A stretch of 64,000 bases of DNA from the NCBI GenBank assembly GCA_947495125.1, contig CANLXL010000002.1, positions 372,001 through 436,000 on the forward strand. The letters run 5' to 3'. The notes beneath the pieces are model-generated. The model searched no databases. It saw only the letters and a program-made list of their open reading frames with translations, and was not told the origin of the DNA. The stretch comes from an uncultured Flaviramulus sp. GTDB lineage: Bacteria > Bacteroidota > Bacteroidia > Flavobacteriales > Flavobacteriaceae. Every line of letters starts with the position of its first letter. Within the stretch, counting starts at the first letter, position 1. The translations under genes and the position numbers were made by a program. Positions 1 through 10,800 of the stretch are shown piece after piece.

Positions 1-1
1 G

Positions 2-955
2 AAAGTATTGACAACATTTCATCATTCACATAACATCCAGGGGTATTTTAAAAAGGATTCTTTAAGAGATACGGGTGATCCCGAATATGGTGATTTATAT
101 GGATATTACAAGGATAGTATCAGAGCACACGAGGTATGGTTTAAAAAACTAAAGGAGGTAATCGACATGTATCGCCCGGATCAAATATGGTTTGATTTTG
201 GATTGGCCGATATTCCCGACGATTATAAGATAAAATTTGCACAGTATTATTATAACAAGGAATCGGAATGGCATAAAGATGTTATTATCACCAGAAAAGG
301 AAAGCATTTACCCGAAGGTGTTGGTGTCCTGGACGTTGAAAGGGGTAAAATTGACAGCTTGCATGTAGATTTATGGCAAACGGATGATTCTGTCTCACCT
401 AAGGCTTGGTCCTGGGTAGAAGATTTACCCCTTAAAACAGACCGGGAACTTATCCATGAGCTCATAGATATTGTTAGTAAAAATGGTGTATTACTTTTAA
501 ATGTATGTCCAAAATCAGACGGGACCATTCCTGATGACCAGAAAACATTACTTTATAGTATCGGAAATTTTCTTAATAAGAATGGAGAAGCCGTTTATAA
601 TACTCGGCCCTGGTTGATACATGGTGAAGGGCCTAATTTGTTAGATAGAGGACGGGGTATGAACGATTATATTCAGGAACAGGTTCAGTTCGATTCCAAG
701 GATATTAGATTTACAAGATCCAAAAATGGCAAGAACATTTACATTTTCTCTTTAGGGTGGCCGGAAGAAAGGATTGATATTAAAGCTATGGGAAAAGATT
801 CAGAGTACTTAGCATCATCAATAAAATCGGTGCAGGCATTGGGATCTGCCCATCAGGTAGTGTGGCAGCAATCAGCAGATTATTTAAGTATTGTTTCAAA
901 TAAAGCCGATGAAGATAATAGCCGGGCCTATGTTTGGAAAGTCTCATTATATTAA
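2..955 (+). CDS. alpha-L-fucosidase, GH29 (5' end outside window)
   Basis: This is the C-terminal part of a GH29 alpha-L-fucosidase, which removes terminal L-fucose from glycans by a retaining mechanism. The frame is open from base 2, so the true start lies upstream of the window. The visible part opens with the TTFHHSHNIQGY segment of the catalytic barrel. The likely nucleophile is the Asp in IWFDFG, residue 63 counting from the Leu codon at base 8. The LLLNVCPKSDG segment and the NGEAVYNTRPW segment are typical of the family. A beta-sandwich-like tail of about 90 residues follows. The general acid/base cannot be assigned from sequence alone. The next gene starts 62 bases downstream on the same strand, so the two are probably co-transcribed. 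A second GH29 gene lies at 61270-62601, and the two proteins are clearly different. The family call is secure; the linkage specificity is unknown. Confidence 0.92.
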   Translation, partial: KVLTTFHHSHNIQGYFKKDSLRDTGDPEYGDLYGYYKDSIRAHEVWFKKLKEVIDMYRPDQIWFDFGLADIPDDYKIKFAQYYYNKESEWHKDVIITRKGKHLPEGVGVLDVERGKIDSLHVDLWQTDDSVSPKAWSWVEDLPLKTDRELIHELIDIVSKNGVLLLNVCPKSDGTIPDDQKTLLYSIGNFLNKNGEAVYNTRPWLIHGEGPNLLDRGRGMNDYIQEQVQFDSKDIRFTRSKNGKNIYIFSLGWPEERIDIKAMGKDSEYLASSIKSVQALGSAHQVVWQQSADYLSIVSNKADEDNSRAYVWKVSLY

Positions 956-1017
956 TACAGGTCTTTGTCCTAAGATCAAAATGAAGAAGAAAATACAATA
1001 CAATATTTGACAATATC

Positions 1018-2997
1018 ATGAAAATATATATATGGTTTATAGCGGCATTTATAATTGATGCAGGTGTTTGCGCCCAGACACTTAATGGATCTTTTGAAAG
1101 TAAATTCAAAAGGTACACAAGACATGAAAGTTTTAGAGGAGCGCAAACACAACATTGGGATGCCGTAGCCTGGAAAGGAGAACGTATTCATAAACAAATT
1201 GTATTGTGGAGTAGCATAAACCATGACCGTTTAGAATATAGCATCGGGGCATTCAAAAATGTGGATAATAAAGAAATAGGGATCGCCTCTGACCATATAT
1301 CGCTTAGATTTCCTTCATATGTAAAAGGGGACATAGCTCCTAAAAGTTGTTCTACCGTTGTAGAAGGCCATAATTTTGATAGTATAAGACCTTATATAGA
1401 TGTTGCAGATGCTTTAATTGAAACACCCGTAACCAGAATTACGGCAAAAGATCCGGTAAGATTATGGCTTACCATAAATATCCCCGGACATTTACCTGGT
1501 GGAAATTACGAAGGTACCGTGGTAGTTTCTCAAAATAAAAAAGAGTTAAAAACCTTTAGAGTGAGCATTGAAGTATTGGAATATCAGCTACCGGAACCAA
1601 AAGATTGGAAGTTCCACCTGGATATTTGGCAATGGCCGTTGAATGTCCTGAAATTTCACAATTTTTCCGAAGAGCAAAAGGTGAAAGCATGGTCTAAGGA
1701 ACATTTTGAGCTATTACAACCATTTTATAAGGTTTTAGCCGATATGGGGCAAAAAGTGATTTGTACACAATTGAATGAAAAAGTATCTCCTCTTGTAAAA
1801 TGGATAAAGCACTCTGATGGTACATGGACCTTTGATTTTAAGGATTTTGACAGCTACGTTTTACATATGCGGAAATGGGGCATAGGTAAACAAATCAGTT
1901 GCCATTCTATGCTTGGAAGCAAAAAAAATGATCTACCATATTATAAAGACAATACACTAAAAGAAACCCGTTTAAAGACTTGGTCTCCGGAATATAATGA
2001 TCTATGGGTACAATTTTTGGAAGCATTTAAAAGGCATCTTATACAAAAAGGTTGGTTTGAAAATACCGTATTGTATTTTGACGAGTTCAGGGAGGAAAAT
2101 ATGAACCGGGTCCTTAATTTTATACAAGAATTAGACCCGGATTGGAAGTTGGGTATGGCCTATGGCCATGTACAAAGTAAACGTACGATGGATATTCTCG
2201 AGGATGGCTCTGGTATTTTGGGCGTTACAAATAATTCGGGGAGGAAGGACAAAATAAATACCTTTTATACCAGTTGTACCGAAGCTATACCTAACAACTA
2301 TATCACGCCTAAAAATAACGTTGCAGAAATGGCCTGGATGCCTTGGCATACTGCCAGAGAGGGGCTGGATGGTTATTTGCGGTGGGCATTTGATTTATGG
2401 ACCAAGGACGACCCTTTCGATACCCGGGATGGTGCATTTACTTCAGGTGATTTTTCGATGATTTACAGGTCTCAAAATGGTAAAGGTATGAGGCCTGTTA
2501 TGGGCATTAGAACTGAAATGCTACGAGAAGGCATACAGGATTATGAAAAAATAAGAATCTTAAGATCGCAGTTCCTCAAGAATAAGGATCATATGAACAT
2601 GGAACATTTGGAGAGGATACTCTCAAAGTTTTCAGCTTCAAGCGGTGTCTATGCCAGGATGTTAGTTGAAGAAGCGCAAGAATTATTGGTAAAACTGTCT
2701 TTAGGGGAAGCCATCGAAGGTCCGGATATGGACCCTTCGGAAATACATGTTGATTTCAATAATGACTTTAACCAGATGATGATCAATATCCCAAAAGCAT
2801 TTTTTGAAGTCGAAATTTTAACCTATTCCGGTAAAAGAATTTTATTGCAGGAGCATAAGTCTCCTGTAAAAGGATGTAAAATAGACCTGTCTAACTTACA
2901 ACCGGACTTTTACCTGATACGAATAACAACTCATGAAGAAACCTTTGTAAAAGTCGTTTATATCCCCTCGGATGTGAATAAGCCCCCAAAAGATTAG
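1018..2997 (+). CDS. GH123/DUF4091-like glycoside hydrolase with T9SS-like tail
   Basis: This secreted protein of 659 residues has a signal peptide (about 1-19, ending VCAQ), an N-terminal beta-sandwich (about 20-190), and a barrel with the DUF4091 signature near residues 455-520 (GLDGYLRWAFDLW, DTRDG, then MLREGIQDYE). DUF4091 proteins include GH123 beta-N-acetylgalactosaminidases, which use an Asp-Glu pair in substrate-assisted catalysis. Here the pair is probably D355-E356 in VLYFDEF. The last 80 residues (about 575-655) read like a T9SS type A sorting domain, with VEILTYSGKRILL and DLSNLQPDFYLIRI, but the usual YPNP opening is absent. Its neighbours are a fucosidase upstream and an HTCS regulator downstream. 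The fold is well supported. Activity on GalNAc is inferred; DUF4091 proteins of unknown activity also exist. Confidence 0.8.
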   Translation: MKIYIWFIAAFIIDAGVCAQTLNGSFESKFKRYTRHESFRGAQTQHWDAVAWKGERIHKQIVLWSSINHDRLEYSIGAFKNVDNKEIGIASDHISLRFPSYVKGDIAPKSCSTVVEGHNFDSIRPYIDVADALIETPVTRITAKDPVRLWLTINIPGHLPGGNYEGTVVVSQNKKELKTFRVSIEVLEYQLPEPKDWKFHLDIWQWPLNVLKFHNFSEEQKVKAWSKEHFELLQPFYKVLADMGQKVICTQLNEKVSPLVKWIKHSDGTWTFDFKDFDSYVLHMRKWGIGKQISCHSMLGSKKNDLPYYKDNTLKETRLKTWSPEYNDLWVQFLEAFKRHLIQKGWFENTVLYFDEFREENMNRVLNFIQELDPDWKLGMAYGHVQSKRTMDILEDGSGILGVTNNSGRKDKINTFYTSCTEAIPNNYITPKNNVAEMAWMPWHTAREGLDGYLRWAFDLWTKDDPFDTRDGAFTSGDFSMIYRSQNGKGMRPVMGIRTEMLREGIQDYEKIRILRSQFLKNKDHMNMEHLERILSKFSASSGVYARMLVEEAQELLVKLSLGEAIEGPDMDPSEIHVDFNNDFNQMMINIPKAFFEVEILTYSGKRILLQEHKSPVKGCKIDLSNLQPDFYLIRITTHEETFVKVVYIPSDVNKPPKD

Positions 2998-3273
2998 ATA
3001 TTCCGAGGGCTGATCATGTAATAATAGCAGGGTTTGGAAATTAAGGATAGTTTTTTGTGTTAAAATACGTACACTATATCAAATTTCTTACTATCTTTAA
3101 TGTTGCTTAAATAGCTGATAATCAGTTTTTTTTAAAAAAATTCCGAAGTAAAAAAACTAAATGGGATTCATATCAATCATGAAATTGGTCTTATAAAATA
3201 AGCCATATCAATTCTGGATACTAACCAGGAAGATTCATAGCGAATTGCTTTTGACCGATAAAAGCTTAAACAG

Positions 3274-6200
3274 ATGAAAATAAAGATAGCATACTTAAAT
3301 TTTTGTTTTGGCCTGTTCTTTTTATGTCATACACATTTTGTTCAATGTCAGGATACTTTTAGACAAATATCCGTTGAAGATGGCCTGTCCAATAACGGAA
3401 TCACGTCCGTTGTACAGGATAGTATTGGTTTTATATGGGTAGGTACTAAAAATGGACTTAATAAGTATGATGGCAGCAGTTTCAAGGTATATCATAGAAA
3501 TAACAGTAACATAAGTTCCAATGATATTTCCGTATTACATCGCGATCATAAAAACAGGATATGGATAGGTACTGTAGGAGGAGGTATTAATGTTTATAAT
3601 TCCCGGAAAGATTCGTTTGAGATATATAGGAATAATCCATCGGATAAAGCATCCATATCTTCAAATGTGGTTCATACAATTATGGAAGATAGATCAGGGA
3701 ATGTTTGGATAGGCACTGAAAAAGGGTTGAATCTTTTCTTAGAAGATTCTAAAACGTTTAAGGTGTTTTCGAAAGAGTCCAAAACAGGTCATATTATGAA
3801 AGATATGGGTGTATGGTGCATTCATGAAGGTAACAGTGGGAACTTGTGGGTTGGTACTTACGGAAACGGGTTATTTAAGTTTAATCGTGAAACGGAAAGA
3901 TTTACGCTGGTTAGTCCAAATCAAGGGCCTAAGCAGAGATTTACGTTGGAATTCATAAATACTCTGTTAGCACTGAATGATGACAAATTGCTCATTGGCA
4001 CAAACGGAAATGGTTTAATGCTCCTGGATATAAAAACGAACCGTATTTCCAATTACCTTTTGAACAAATTGGAAAAAGAAATACCTATTATTAGGACGCT
4101 TCAAAAAGATCATTCCAATAATATATGGGTAGGTACCGATGGAAACGGGCTTTTAAAAATTAATAGAGATGATTCTTCGCGTGTTTCTATAAAGCAATAT
4201 AAAAATGATAATCGTTTAAGAACGTCTTTAGCCAATAATACTGTAAATGTTGTCTTTGAAGACAGCCAGTCGAATTTATGGATCGGTACGGCCTGGAAAG
4301 GTATTAATATTCTTAAAAAAAAGAGGACGGGAGTTCAATTCTATTACAGTGACGGAAAAGGCTATAACGCTTCTCCGGTACTCTCCATTTTTAAAGATGG
4401 TTCTAACCTTTGGTTAGGAACGGATGGAAAAGGTTTGAGTGTATTTAATATGGAAGTAAAAGCTTCAGAGGAGCACCAGTCAACTAATCGGCCGGTCGGA
4501 GGCGATTTTATTCAGTTTATAAAGAAAAGAGAAAATGGTCAGTTTTGGATAGGCTTTTTTGCTAATGGATTATCATTATACGACCCGGAAAAGGGAGTCA
4601 TAAAACAATTTAAAAGAGATAGTATATCGGATAGATCTTTGCCCTACAATGATGTTAGAGATATTATTGAACTACCGTCCGGAGACCTTTGGATTGGCTC
4701 CTGGGGAGGTGGGTTAAGCTATCTGGAAAAAGGTAAGGAAGCATTTAAGAACTATAGGAAAACCAGCGATACTCCGGAATCCATTAGTAGCGACAACGTT
4801 ATTTCCATTTTGAATGATGATCATGGCGTAATTTGGATAGCGACTCATGGCGGTGGTTTGAACGCTTTTAATCCGGAAATCCAACGTTTCGAGCATTTTA
4901 CCCATGCTGAAGACAACCCTGAATCCATATCCAGTAATTATATATTTAGTCTGTTAATAGACAACACAGGAAATTTATGGTTGGGAACAAAGGAAGGACT
5001 TAATAAATTTAACATAAAGACTAAAACGTTTGAAGCATTTAAAATTGGAAATACAACCAATTCCAATACGATCGTTTCTTTAATTGATGATAATGAAGGG
5101 AATATCTGGATGGGGACAAAGGAGGGTATTTTTAAATACGATGTTGTCAATCAAATCATTGAAGAACTTGGAGGTACCTTAAAAGAGTTTCATTTTAACT
5201 CTGTTTTTAAGGATGAAAATGGCTTGTTATTTTTCGGAGGTGTAGATGGTGTGACCTCTGTAAACCCCGATTTAATAATGCCCAACGAAGATATTTCCAA
5301 AGTTGTATTTACGGATTTTAAATTGTTCGGACAATCGGCACTAATTGGTGAAAATAGGGCATTGAAGGATCATGTTGTCTTTAAAAATGATATCGTTTTA
5401 AAATATGATCAGTCCGTAATGACCTTCGAGTTTTCCACACTCGAATACCCTTTCAATGAAGAACATTATTATGTAAAAATGGATGGTTTTGAAGAAAATT
5501 GGCGGGAAATTGGTATTCGGAAATCAACCACATACACCAATCTGTCGCCCGGAGATTATACATTTAATGTGAGATCGCAAGGCAAAGACAAAAGCTGGAA
5601 CGAAAGGAGTATTTCAAGTATCAATATCAAAATCTTACCCCCGCCATGGAAAACATGGTGGGCATATGTCATTTATTTTGTCGCCCTTGGAAGTATTTTA
5701 TGGGGTGTTAGGCATTATATGCTGATATGGATTGAAATCAAGAATAATTTAAAACTTGAAAAACTGGAAAGAGAGCAAGAAGATAAACTTCATGAGTTGA
5801 AACAACGTTTTTTTACCAACATCTCACATGAAATAAGAACACCACTAACTCTGATAATAGGTTCCATTAATAACTTAATGCAAGGAAATTTTAATGTTAA
5901 AGAACAAAAAAAATTGGCTGTTTTAAAAAGTAGCACGGGCAGGTTAATGAACTTAGTAACAGAGCTGCTAAACATTAGAAAACTGGAAACCGGCAATATA
6001 AAACTACATGTCAGTGAAAATGATATGGTAAGTTTTGTTTATGAGATCTTTTTAGCCTTTTCACAACATGCCATGGTTAATAACATAGATTATAGTTTTG
6101 TAAAACCGGAAGAAACTGTTATGGTTTGGTTTGATAAAATTCAGTTGGAAAAAACGATTTATAACCTTTTAACCAATGCTTTTAAATTCACGGTTTCGGG

Positions 6201-7335
6201 AGATAAAATCATGGTAAAAGTCGAACAAAGTACCGAGGTTGCCAAAATCACCGTACAAGATAATGGTCAGGGGATACCAAAAAATAAACTATCACGTATT
6301 TTTGAACGCTTTTATCAGAATGAAGATACCACGGCAGAAAATTTGGGGTTTGGTATAGGGCTATCTATTGCTAAAGATTTGGTTGAGCTTCATTCGGGAA
6401 CTATTGAAGTAAAAAGTATTTTAGGTAAAGGAAGTCGTTTTACCATCATATTACCCACGGGGCATTCTCATTTTCAAAGAGAACAAATTTTGTCAGATAC
6501 TAATGACGAGGACCAAATTATCAACTATAATAAAAGAATTCTTAAAGAAACCAGCTCCGATGAAACATTTGCGAATGCCAAAGTACTTATTGTTGAAGAT
6601 AATATGCACTTATTGGAATATTTAAAAGAGATGTTATCGCAAGACTTTGAAGTTATTGGGGCACCTAATGGGAAAATAGGGCTAGATCTGGCAAAAGAAA
6701 AAATGCCTGATCTCATAGTCAGTGATGTTATGATGCCTGTGATGGATGGAATTAGCTTATGTTATGAGTTAAAAACGGACATTTTGACCAGTCATATTCC
6801 TATAATACTCTTAACTGCCAGAGCCATGGTAGAAAATATTATGGAAGGATTTGAAATGGGAGCAGACGACTATCTGGTAAAACCCTTTCATGAAGGTGTT
6901 CTGAAAGTTAGAATAAAAAACCTCTTGGCAAACCGAAGGCAGTTAAGAGAAAAATATACGAATGACGTACTATTAAACCCCAAAGAAATTGCCTTTACGA
7001 CTCCCGATCAGGAATTTCTCTCAAAGCTTAACCATGTTATCGAAAAAAACATTGATGTTTCAGAATTTAATATCGATAAATTGTCCGGAGATATGGCAAT
7101 GAGTCATTCCAATCTTTATAAAAAAGTAAAAGCTTTAACGGGAATGACCACTGTTGCATTTATTAGAGATTTTCGTTTAAAACGAGCTGCACAACTTTTA
7201 ACTCAGAATAAGTTCTCGGTCATAGATACATGTTTTAAAGTAGGATATACGGACAGACGCCATTTTAGCCAGGAGTTTAAAAAGAAATTTGGGAAACCAC
7301 CTTCGGTATATGCTAATGAACACATTGAAGCATAA
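3274..7335 (+). CDS. hybrid two-component system regulator (HTCS)
   Basis: This one-protein sensor and transcription factor of 1353 residues is typical of polysaccharide utilisation loci. In order it has a signal peptide (about 1-25) and about fourteen Reg_prop-type blades, each ending in a version of NIWVGT-x-GLN, which fits two seven-bladed periplasmic propellers (about 30-680). A Y_Y_Y domain follows (about 715-790), then one membrane segment (about 793-818). The histidine kinase has its phospho-acceptor at H852 in NISHEIRTPL, and the ATPase domain carries DNGQGIP and GFGIGLSIAKDL. The receiver domain has phospho-acceptor D1151 in VSDVMMPVMDG. An AraC-type helix-turn-helix ends the protein (about 1255-1353). 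All key phospho-relay residues are present, so it looks functional. It probably senses an oligosaccharide from the local glycan target and activates the susC/susD promoter just downstream. Confidence 0.97.
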   Translation: MKIKIAYLNFCFGLFFLCHTHFVQCQDTFRQISVEDGLSNNGITSVVQDSIGFIWVGTKNGLNKYDGSSFKVYHRNNSNISSNDISVLHRDHKNRIWIGTVGGGINVYNSRKDSFEIYRNNPSDKASISSNVVHTIMEDRSGNVWIGTEKGLNLFLEDSKTFKVFSKESKTGHIMKDMGVWCIHEGNSGNLWVGTYGNGLFKFNRETERFTLVSPNQGPKQRFTLEFINTLLALNDDKLLIGTNGNGLMLLDIKTNRISNYLLNKLEKEIPIIRTLQKDHSNNIWVGTDGNGLLKINRDDSSRVSIKQYKNDNRLRTSLANNTVNVVFEDSQSNLWIGTAWKGINILKKKRTGVQFYYSDGKGYNASPVLSIFKDGSNLWLGTDGKGLSVFNMEVKASEEHQSTNRPVGGDFIQFIKKRENGQFWIGFFANGLSLYDPEKGVIKQFKRDSISDRSLPYNDVRDIIELPSGDLWIGSWGGGLSYLEKGKEAFKNYRKTSDTPESISSDNVISILNDDHGVIWIATHGGGLNAFNPEIQRFEHFTHAEDNPESISSNYIFSLLIDNTGNLWLGTKEGLNKFNIKTKTFEAFKIGNTTNSNTIVSLIDDNEGNIWMGTKEGIFKYDVVNQIIEELGGTLKEFHFNSVFKDENGLLFFGGVDGVTSVNPDLIMPNEDISKVVFTDFKLFGQSALIGENRALKDHVVFKNDIVLKYDQSVMTFEFSTLEYPFNEEHYYVKMDGFEENWREIGIRKSTTYTNLSPGDYTFNVRSQGKDKSWNERSISSINIKILPPPWKTWWAYVIYFVALGSILWGVRHYMLIWIEIKNNLKLEKLEREQEDKLHELKQRFFTNISHEIRTPLTLIIGSINNLMQGNFNVKEQKKLAVLKSSTGRLMNLVTELLNIRKLETGNIKLHVSENDMVSFVYEIFLAFSQHAMVNNIDYSFVKPEETVMVWFDKIQLEKTIYNLLTNAFKFTVSGDKIMVKVEQSTEVAKITVQDNGQGIPKNKLSRIFERFYQNEDTTAENLGFGIGLSIAKDLVELHSGTIEVKSILGKGSRFTIILPTGHSHFQREQILSDTNDEDQIINYNKRILKETSSDETFANAKVLIVEDNMHLLEYLKEMLSQDFEVIGAPNGKIGLDLAKEKMPDLIVSDVMMPVMDGISLCYELKTDILTSHIPIILLTARAMVENIMEGFEMGADDYLVKPFHEGVLKVRIKNLLANRRQLREKYTNDVLLNPKEIAFTTPDQEFLSKLNHVIEKNIDVSEFNIDKLSGDMAMSHSNLYKKVKALTGMTTVAFIRDFRLKRAAQLLTQNKFSVIDTCFKVGYTDRRHFSQEFKKKFGKPPSVYANEHIEA

Positions 7336-7533
7336 ACTTTGACCTCTTAAACTTCGAGTATCACTTACCCCGGAAAAGATACAGAACTTTCCTTTTTTGA
7401 TTTTGAAAGTCATGAAAAGTCTTTGACAGAAATTTCATTTGTTTCAAATCGAAATGGATGAAAACTAGGGGTTTTACGAAAACACCAACCTCTTTTGGAG
7501 AGTTTTCAGCATGGAACGAACATAAGGTTCATC

Positions 7534-7541
7534 TAATTTTG
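7534..7541 (+). promoter_or_regulatory. TAnnTTTG promoter box ahead of the susC transcript
   Basis: TAATTTTG matches the Bacteroidota -7 element TAnnTTTG exactly. It lies 52 bases before the small ORF at 7593 and about 300 bases before susC. No good -33 TTTG is seen at the expected distance, which fits a promoter that needs an activator such as the HTCS encoded upstream. In the rest of the 508-base gap between the HTCS gene and susC, an imperfect GGGGTTTT/AAAACACC inverted repeat at 7468-7486 lies 48 bases upstream of the box and could be an operator. That last point is a guess. Confidence 0.45.
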
Positions 7542-7592
7542 AGGAAACTAAACTCAACAAATTATGAAACTAAATTTCAAAAAAATTAGATT

Positions 7593-7739
7593 ATGAAAAA
7601 AAATCATTTAAAATTAATAATCCCATTGCTGTTTTTAAGTACGCTATTTTTCTCTTCTTATGAGGCTGATGCTATAGAAGTAATTGCTCTGACCAATATT
7701 TTTGATAGCATTAAAGATTTTAAAATAACGGTTTTGTAA
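7593..7739 (+). CDS. short secreted-peptide ORF upstream of susC (48 aa)
   Basis: ATG at 7593 opens 48 codons ending in TAA at 7737-7739. The product starts MKKNHLKLIIPLLF, a clear signal peptide with a hydrophobic stretch from about 7 to 22, followed by a polar tail of about 25 residues (SYEADAIEVIALTNIFDS and on). It sits between a TAnnTTTG box and susC, so it would be in the same transcript. Two readings are possible: a genuine small exported peptide, or the 5' stub of a secreted-protein gene whose remainder was deleted. No family is recognised. The 104 bases between its stop and susC contain nothing else identifiable. Confidence 0.4.
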   Translation: MKKNHLKLIIPLLFLSTLFFSSYEADAIEVIALTNIFDSIKDFKITVL

Positions 7740-7843
7740 ACCGGTTCTTCAAAAACAATATTGCAAGTGTTTTAAGACTCTGCAATCATAGTTGTAGAAA
7801 TAAAAACGAGTAATCCTTTAAAAATTAAATTAATTAAAATATT

Positions 7844-10800
7844 ATGAAATATAGATTAAGATCATTATTACTACTTTTTTTAATATCATCCGTGTCATTG
7901 GCACAACAGATTATTAAAGGTTCGGTAATAACTGCTGAAGATAATCAACCTTTACCCGGAGTTTCCATATTGTTAAAAGGAACAACTACCGGAACCTCTA
8001 CCGACTTTGATGGAAACTTTTCAATAAACGCTCCTGTCGAGGGTATATTGATTTTTAGTTTCCTGGGCTATGTGACCCAGGAGGTTCCTATTAATAGTAA
8101 CCATACTATAACGGTTACACTAAAAGAAGATATTTCAGCCCTGGACGAGGTTGTTGTTGTGGGTTATGGAACACAGAAAAAGAGTGATATTACCGGAGCA
8201 GTTTCTTCAGTAAGTATGAAAGGTATAGAACGAATCCCATTGGCAAGGGCCGACGAAGTATTGCAGGGGCAGGCAGCAGGTGTTTATGTACAGAAGAATG
8301 ATGCCTCACCAAATGCCGATGTGACAATTAGGATTCGTGGTGTGAGTTCTATAACCGGTGGCAATAATCCACTTGTTATTGTAGACGGTATTCAGGGAGT
8401 TAGATTGTCTGACGTGCATCCCAATGACATCAAATCTATTGAAGTACTGAAGGATGCTTCTGCGACAGCCATCTATGGTTCCCGGGGAGCAAGCGGTGTT
8501 ATACTCGTAACTACGAATAAGGGAGTTAGCGGGAAACCTGTTGTTTCATACAATACATATGCTACTTTTTCTACTGTTAGAGAGAAGCTGGATTTAATGA
8601 ATGCTGCTCAATACGCAGAAGTGAATAATGCACGCGCACTTGCCAATGGTTTACCGATTCCATTTACAAATGAAGAAATAGCCGAATTTACACAATCGGG
8701 CGGTACCGACTGGCAAGACGAGATTTACAGGAACGGTTATGAACAAAATCATCACCTTACAGTGAGTGGGGGTAGCGATAATATTTCGTATAATTTTACA
8801 GGAGATTATCTAAATACTGATGGTATAGTCATAGGGTCTTCGTTTACAAAATACTCCCTCCGCTCCAATATTTCGGTTGATTTGCTTAAAAATTTAGAGT
8901 TCAAATTAAATTCTTTTTATACCAATTCGACAAATCATCCAACCAAATTAAACAGCAGAGACGCACAGGGAAGCCCCATTTACGCATCTTATTTGTTTTC
9001 TCCAACAACACCTGTTTTTAACGAAGATGGAACCTACACAGGGCCATTTCATGAGGGTAGGAATGTTGGGCCTGCTACCGAGTATAACCCGGTTGCACTG
9101 GCTCTGGAACCAACCAGGGATTTTAAAAGTAATCAACTCATTCTAATTCCTACGCTATCTTATGAGATTACGGATGGTCTTAAAATAAGTACGAGTCTAT
9201 CGTACCAAAATACAACAAATGAAAACAGTTTATATTTCAATGAAAAAATAATAAATGGAACTGAAAGAGACAGGCAGGCCGGAATATCTAACAGTCGGTG
9301 GACTACATTTCAAAACACCAACATTTTAGAGTATGAAAAAACGTTAAATGATAAACATGCTTTAAATGTAACAGGTGTATTTGAACAACAAACACAGGAG
9401 CTTTTTAGCAGTAGCATTCGGGCCAGTGGGTTTTTAACCAATGCCACACTTTATAATAACATTCAATCGGCGGAACAAATACAATTTACAGGTTCCGGTA
9501 AAACCGAGCAATCCCTTAATTCTTATTTGGGAAGGGTTAATTATGGCTATGATGACCGCTATTTGATAACGCTTACCGGAAGATACGATGAATCATCCGT
9601 ATTTGCTGAAAACAATAAAGGCGCTTTTTTTCCATCGGTAGCGGTAGGCTGGAATATTTCCAATGAGAAGTTTTTAGAAAAATCATCTGTAATTGAGAAC
9701 ATGAAACTAAGAGCGAGTTATGGCGAAGTTGGAAATCAAGCAATTGCACCTTATCAGTCCTTAGCACAATTGGTAACAGGTACAGGAGCTAATTTCTCTT
9801 TTGATGGACAAACTGCTACCAATGGTGTACAATTATCCACACGCGCTCCGAATCCGGACCTTAAATGGGAAACTACCAAACAGGTAAATATAGGTTTAGA
9901 CGTGGAGTTGTTTAATGGAGCGTTGGCTTTCACTGCAGATTATTACGATAAAAAGACCGAAGATTTGCTGTTAACACGTACTTTGCTCCAGTCATCAGGG
10001 TTTTTAGACCAACTTGTGAATGCCGGAGAAGTACAAAATAAGGGTGTTGAATTGTATTTGAACGTTAGACCTACCCAAGGAGATTTTTCATGGAATTCAC
10101 AATTAACATTTGCCAAAAATGAAAATGAAGTATTGTCATTAAATGGAGATGAAACGCGCATCCCTATGGGGGGAGCTGGTTTACCTGGGTTCAATAATTC
10201 CGTAGTTATCGAAAAAGGAAGATCCATAGGGCTTATTGAAGGTTATGAGTTTGATGGTATATATAGTACCGATGAGGCTATACTTGCCGCGACCTATGGG
10301 GTAACCCCCGGATCTCCTAAATATGTAGATCAGAATAATGATGGATTAATTAACGGAGATGATTTAACCGTGATAGCCAACACTTTACCGGATTTTACTT
10401 TTGGATGGAATAACTTTTTTGCATTTAAAAACTGGGATTTGGCGGTCATCGTTCAAGGCGTGAGTGGCAACGACATCTATAATATTGGTAAGTCAAGATT
10501 AGAAAGTAATACGCATGGTGTAGGTATAGCGCGTTTAAGAACCTGGACAGTAGCTAATCAAAATACCGACGTACCGGCCTATGATGCTGTTGGGGTTAAT
10601 AGAAATGATAGTCGCTGGGTTGAGGATGGGTCTTATATTAGAATAAAAAATATTTCTCTTGGGTATACACTTCCGAACTCTATACTGGATAAAATAAAAG
10701 TGGCTTCGGCCAGATTGTATTTAACGGGAACCAACCTATTTACATTCACAGATTATTCCGGCTATGACCCGGAAGGGAATAACGCATCCGGTATAAGTAA

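Noticed and set aside
2965-3009. Inverted repeat CCCTCGGA/TCCGAGGG at the end of the GH123-like gene
   Set aside because: The left arm is inside the coding end, the loop is 29 bases and no T run follows, so a terminator call is too weak.
3274-5300. Regularly spaced similar sequences that could look like DNA repeats
   Set aside because: They encode the Reg_prop propeller blades of the HTCS and are protein-level repeats, not a CRISPR array or mobile repeat.
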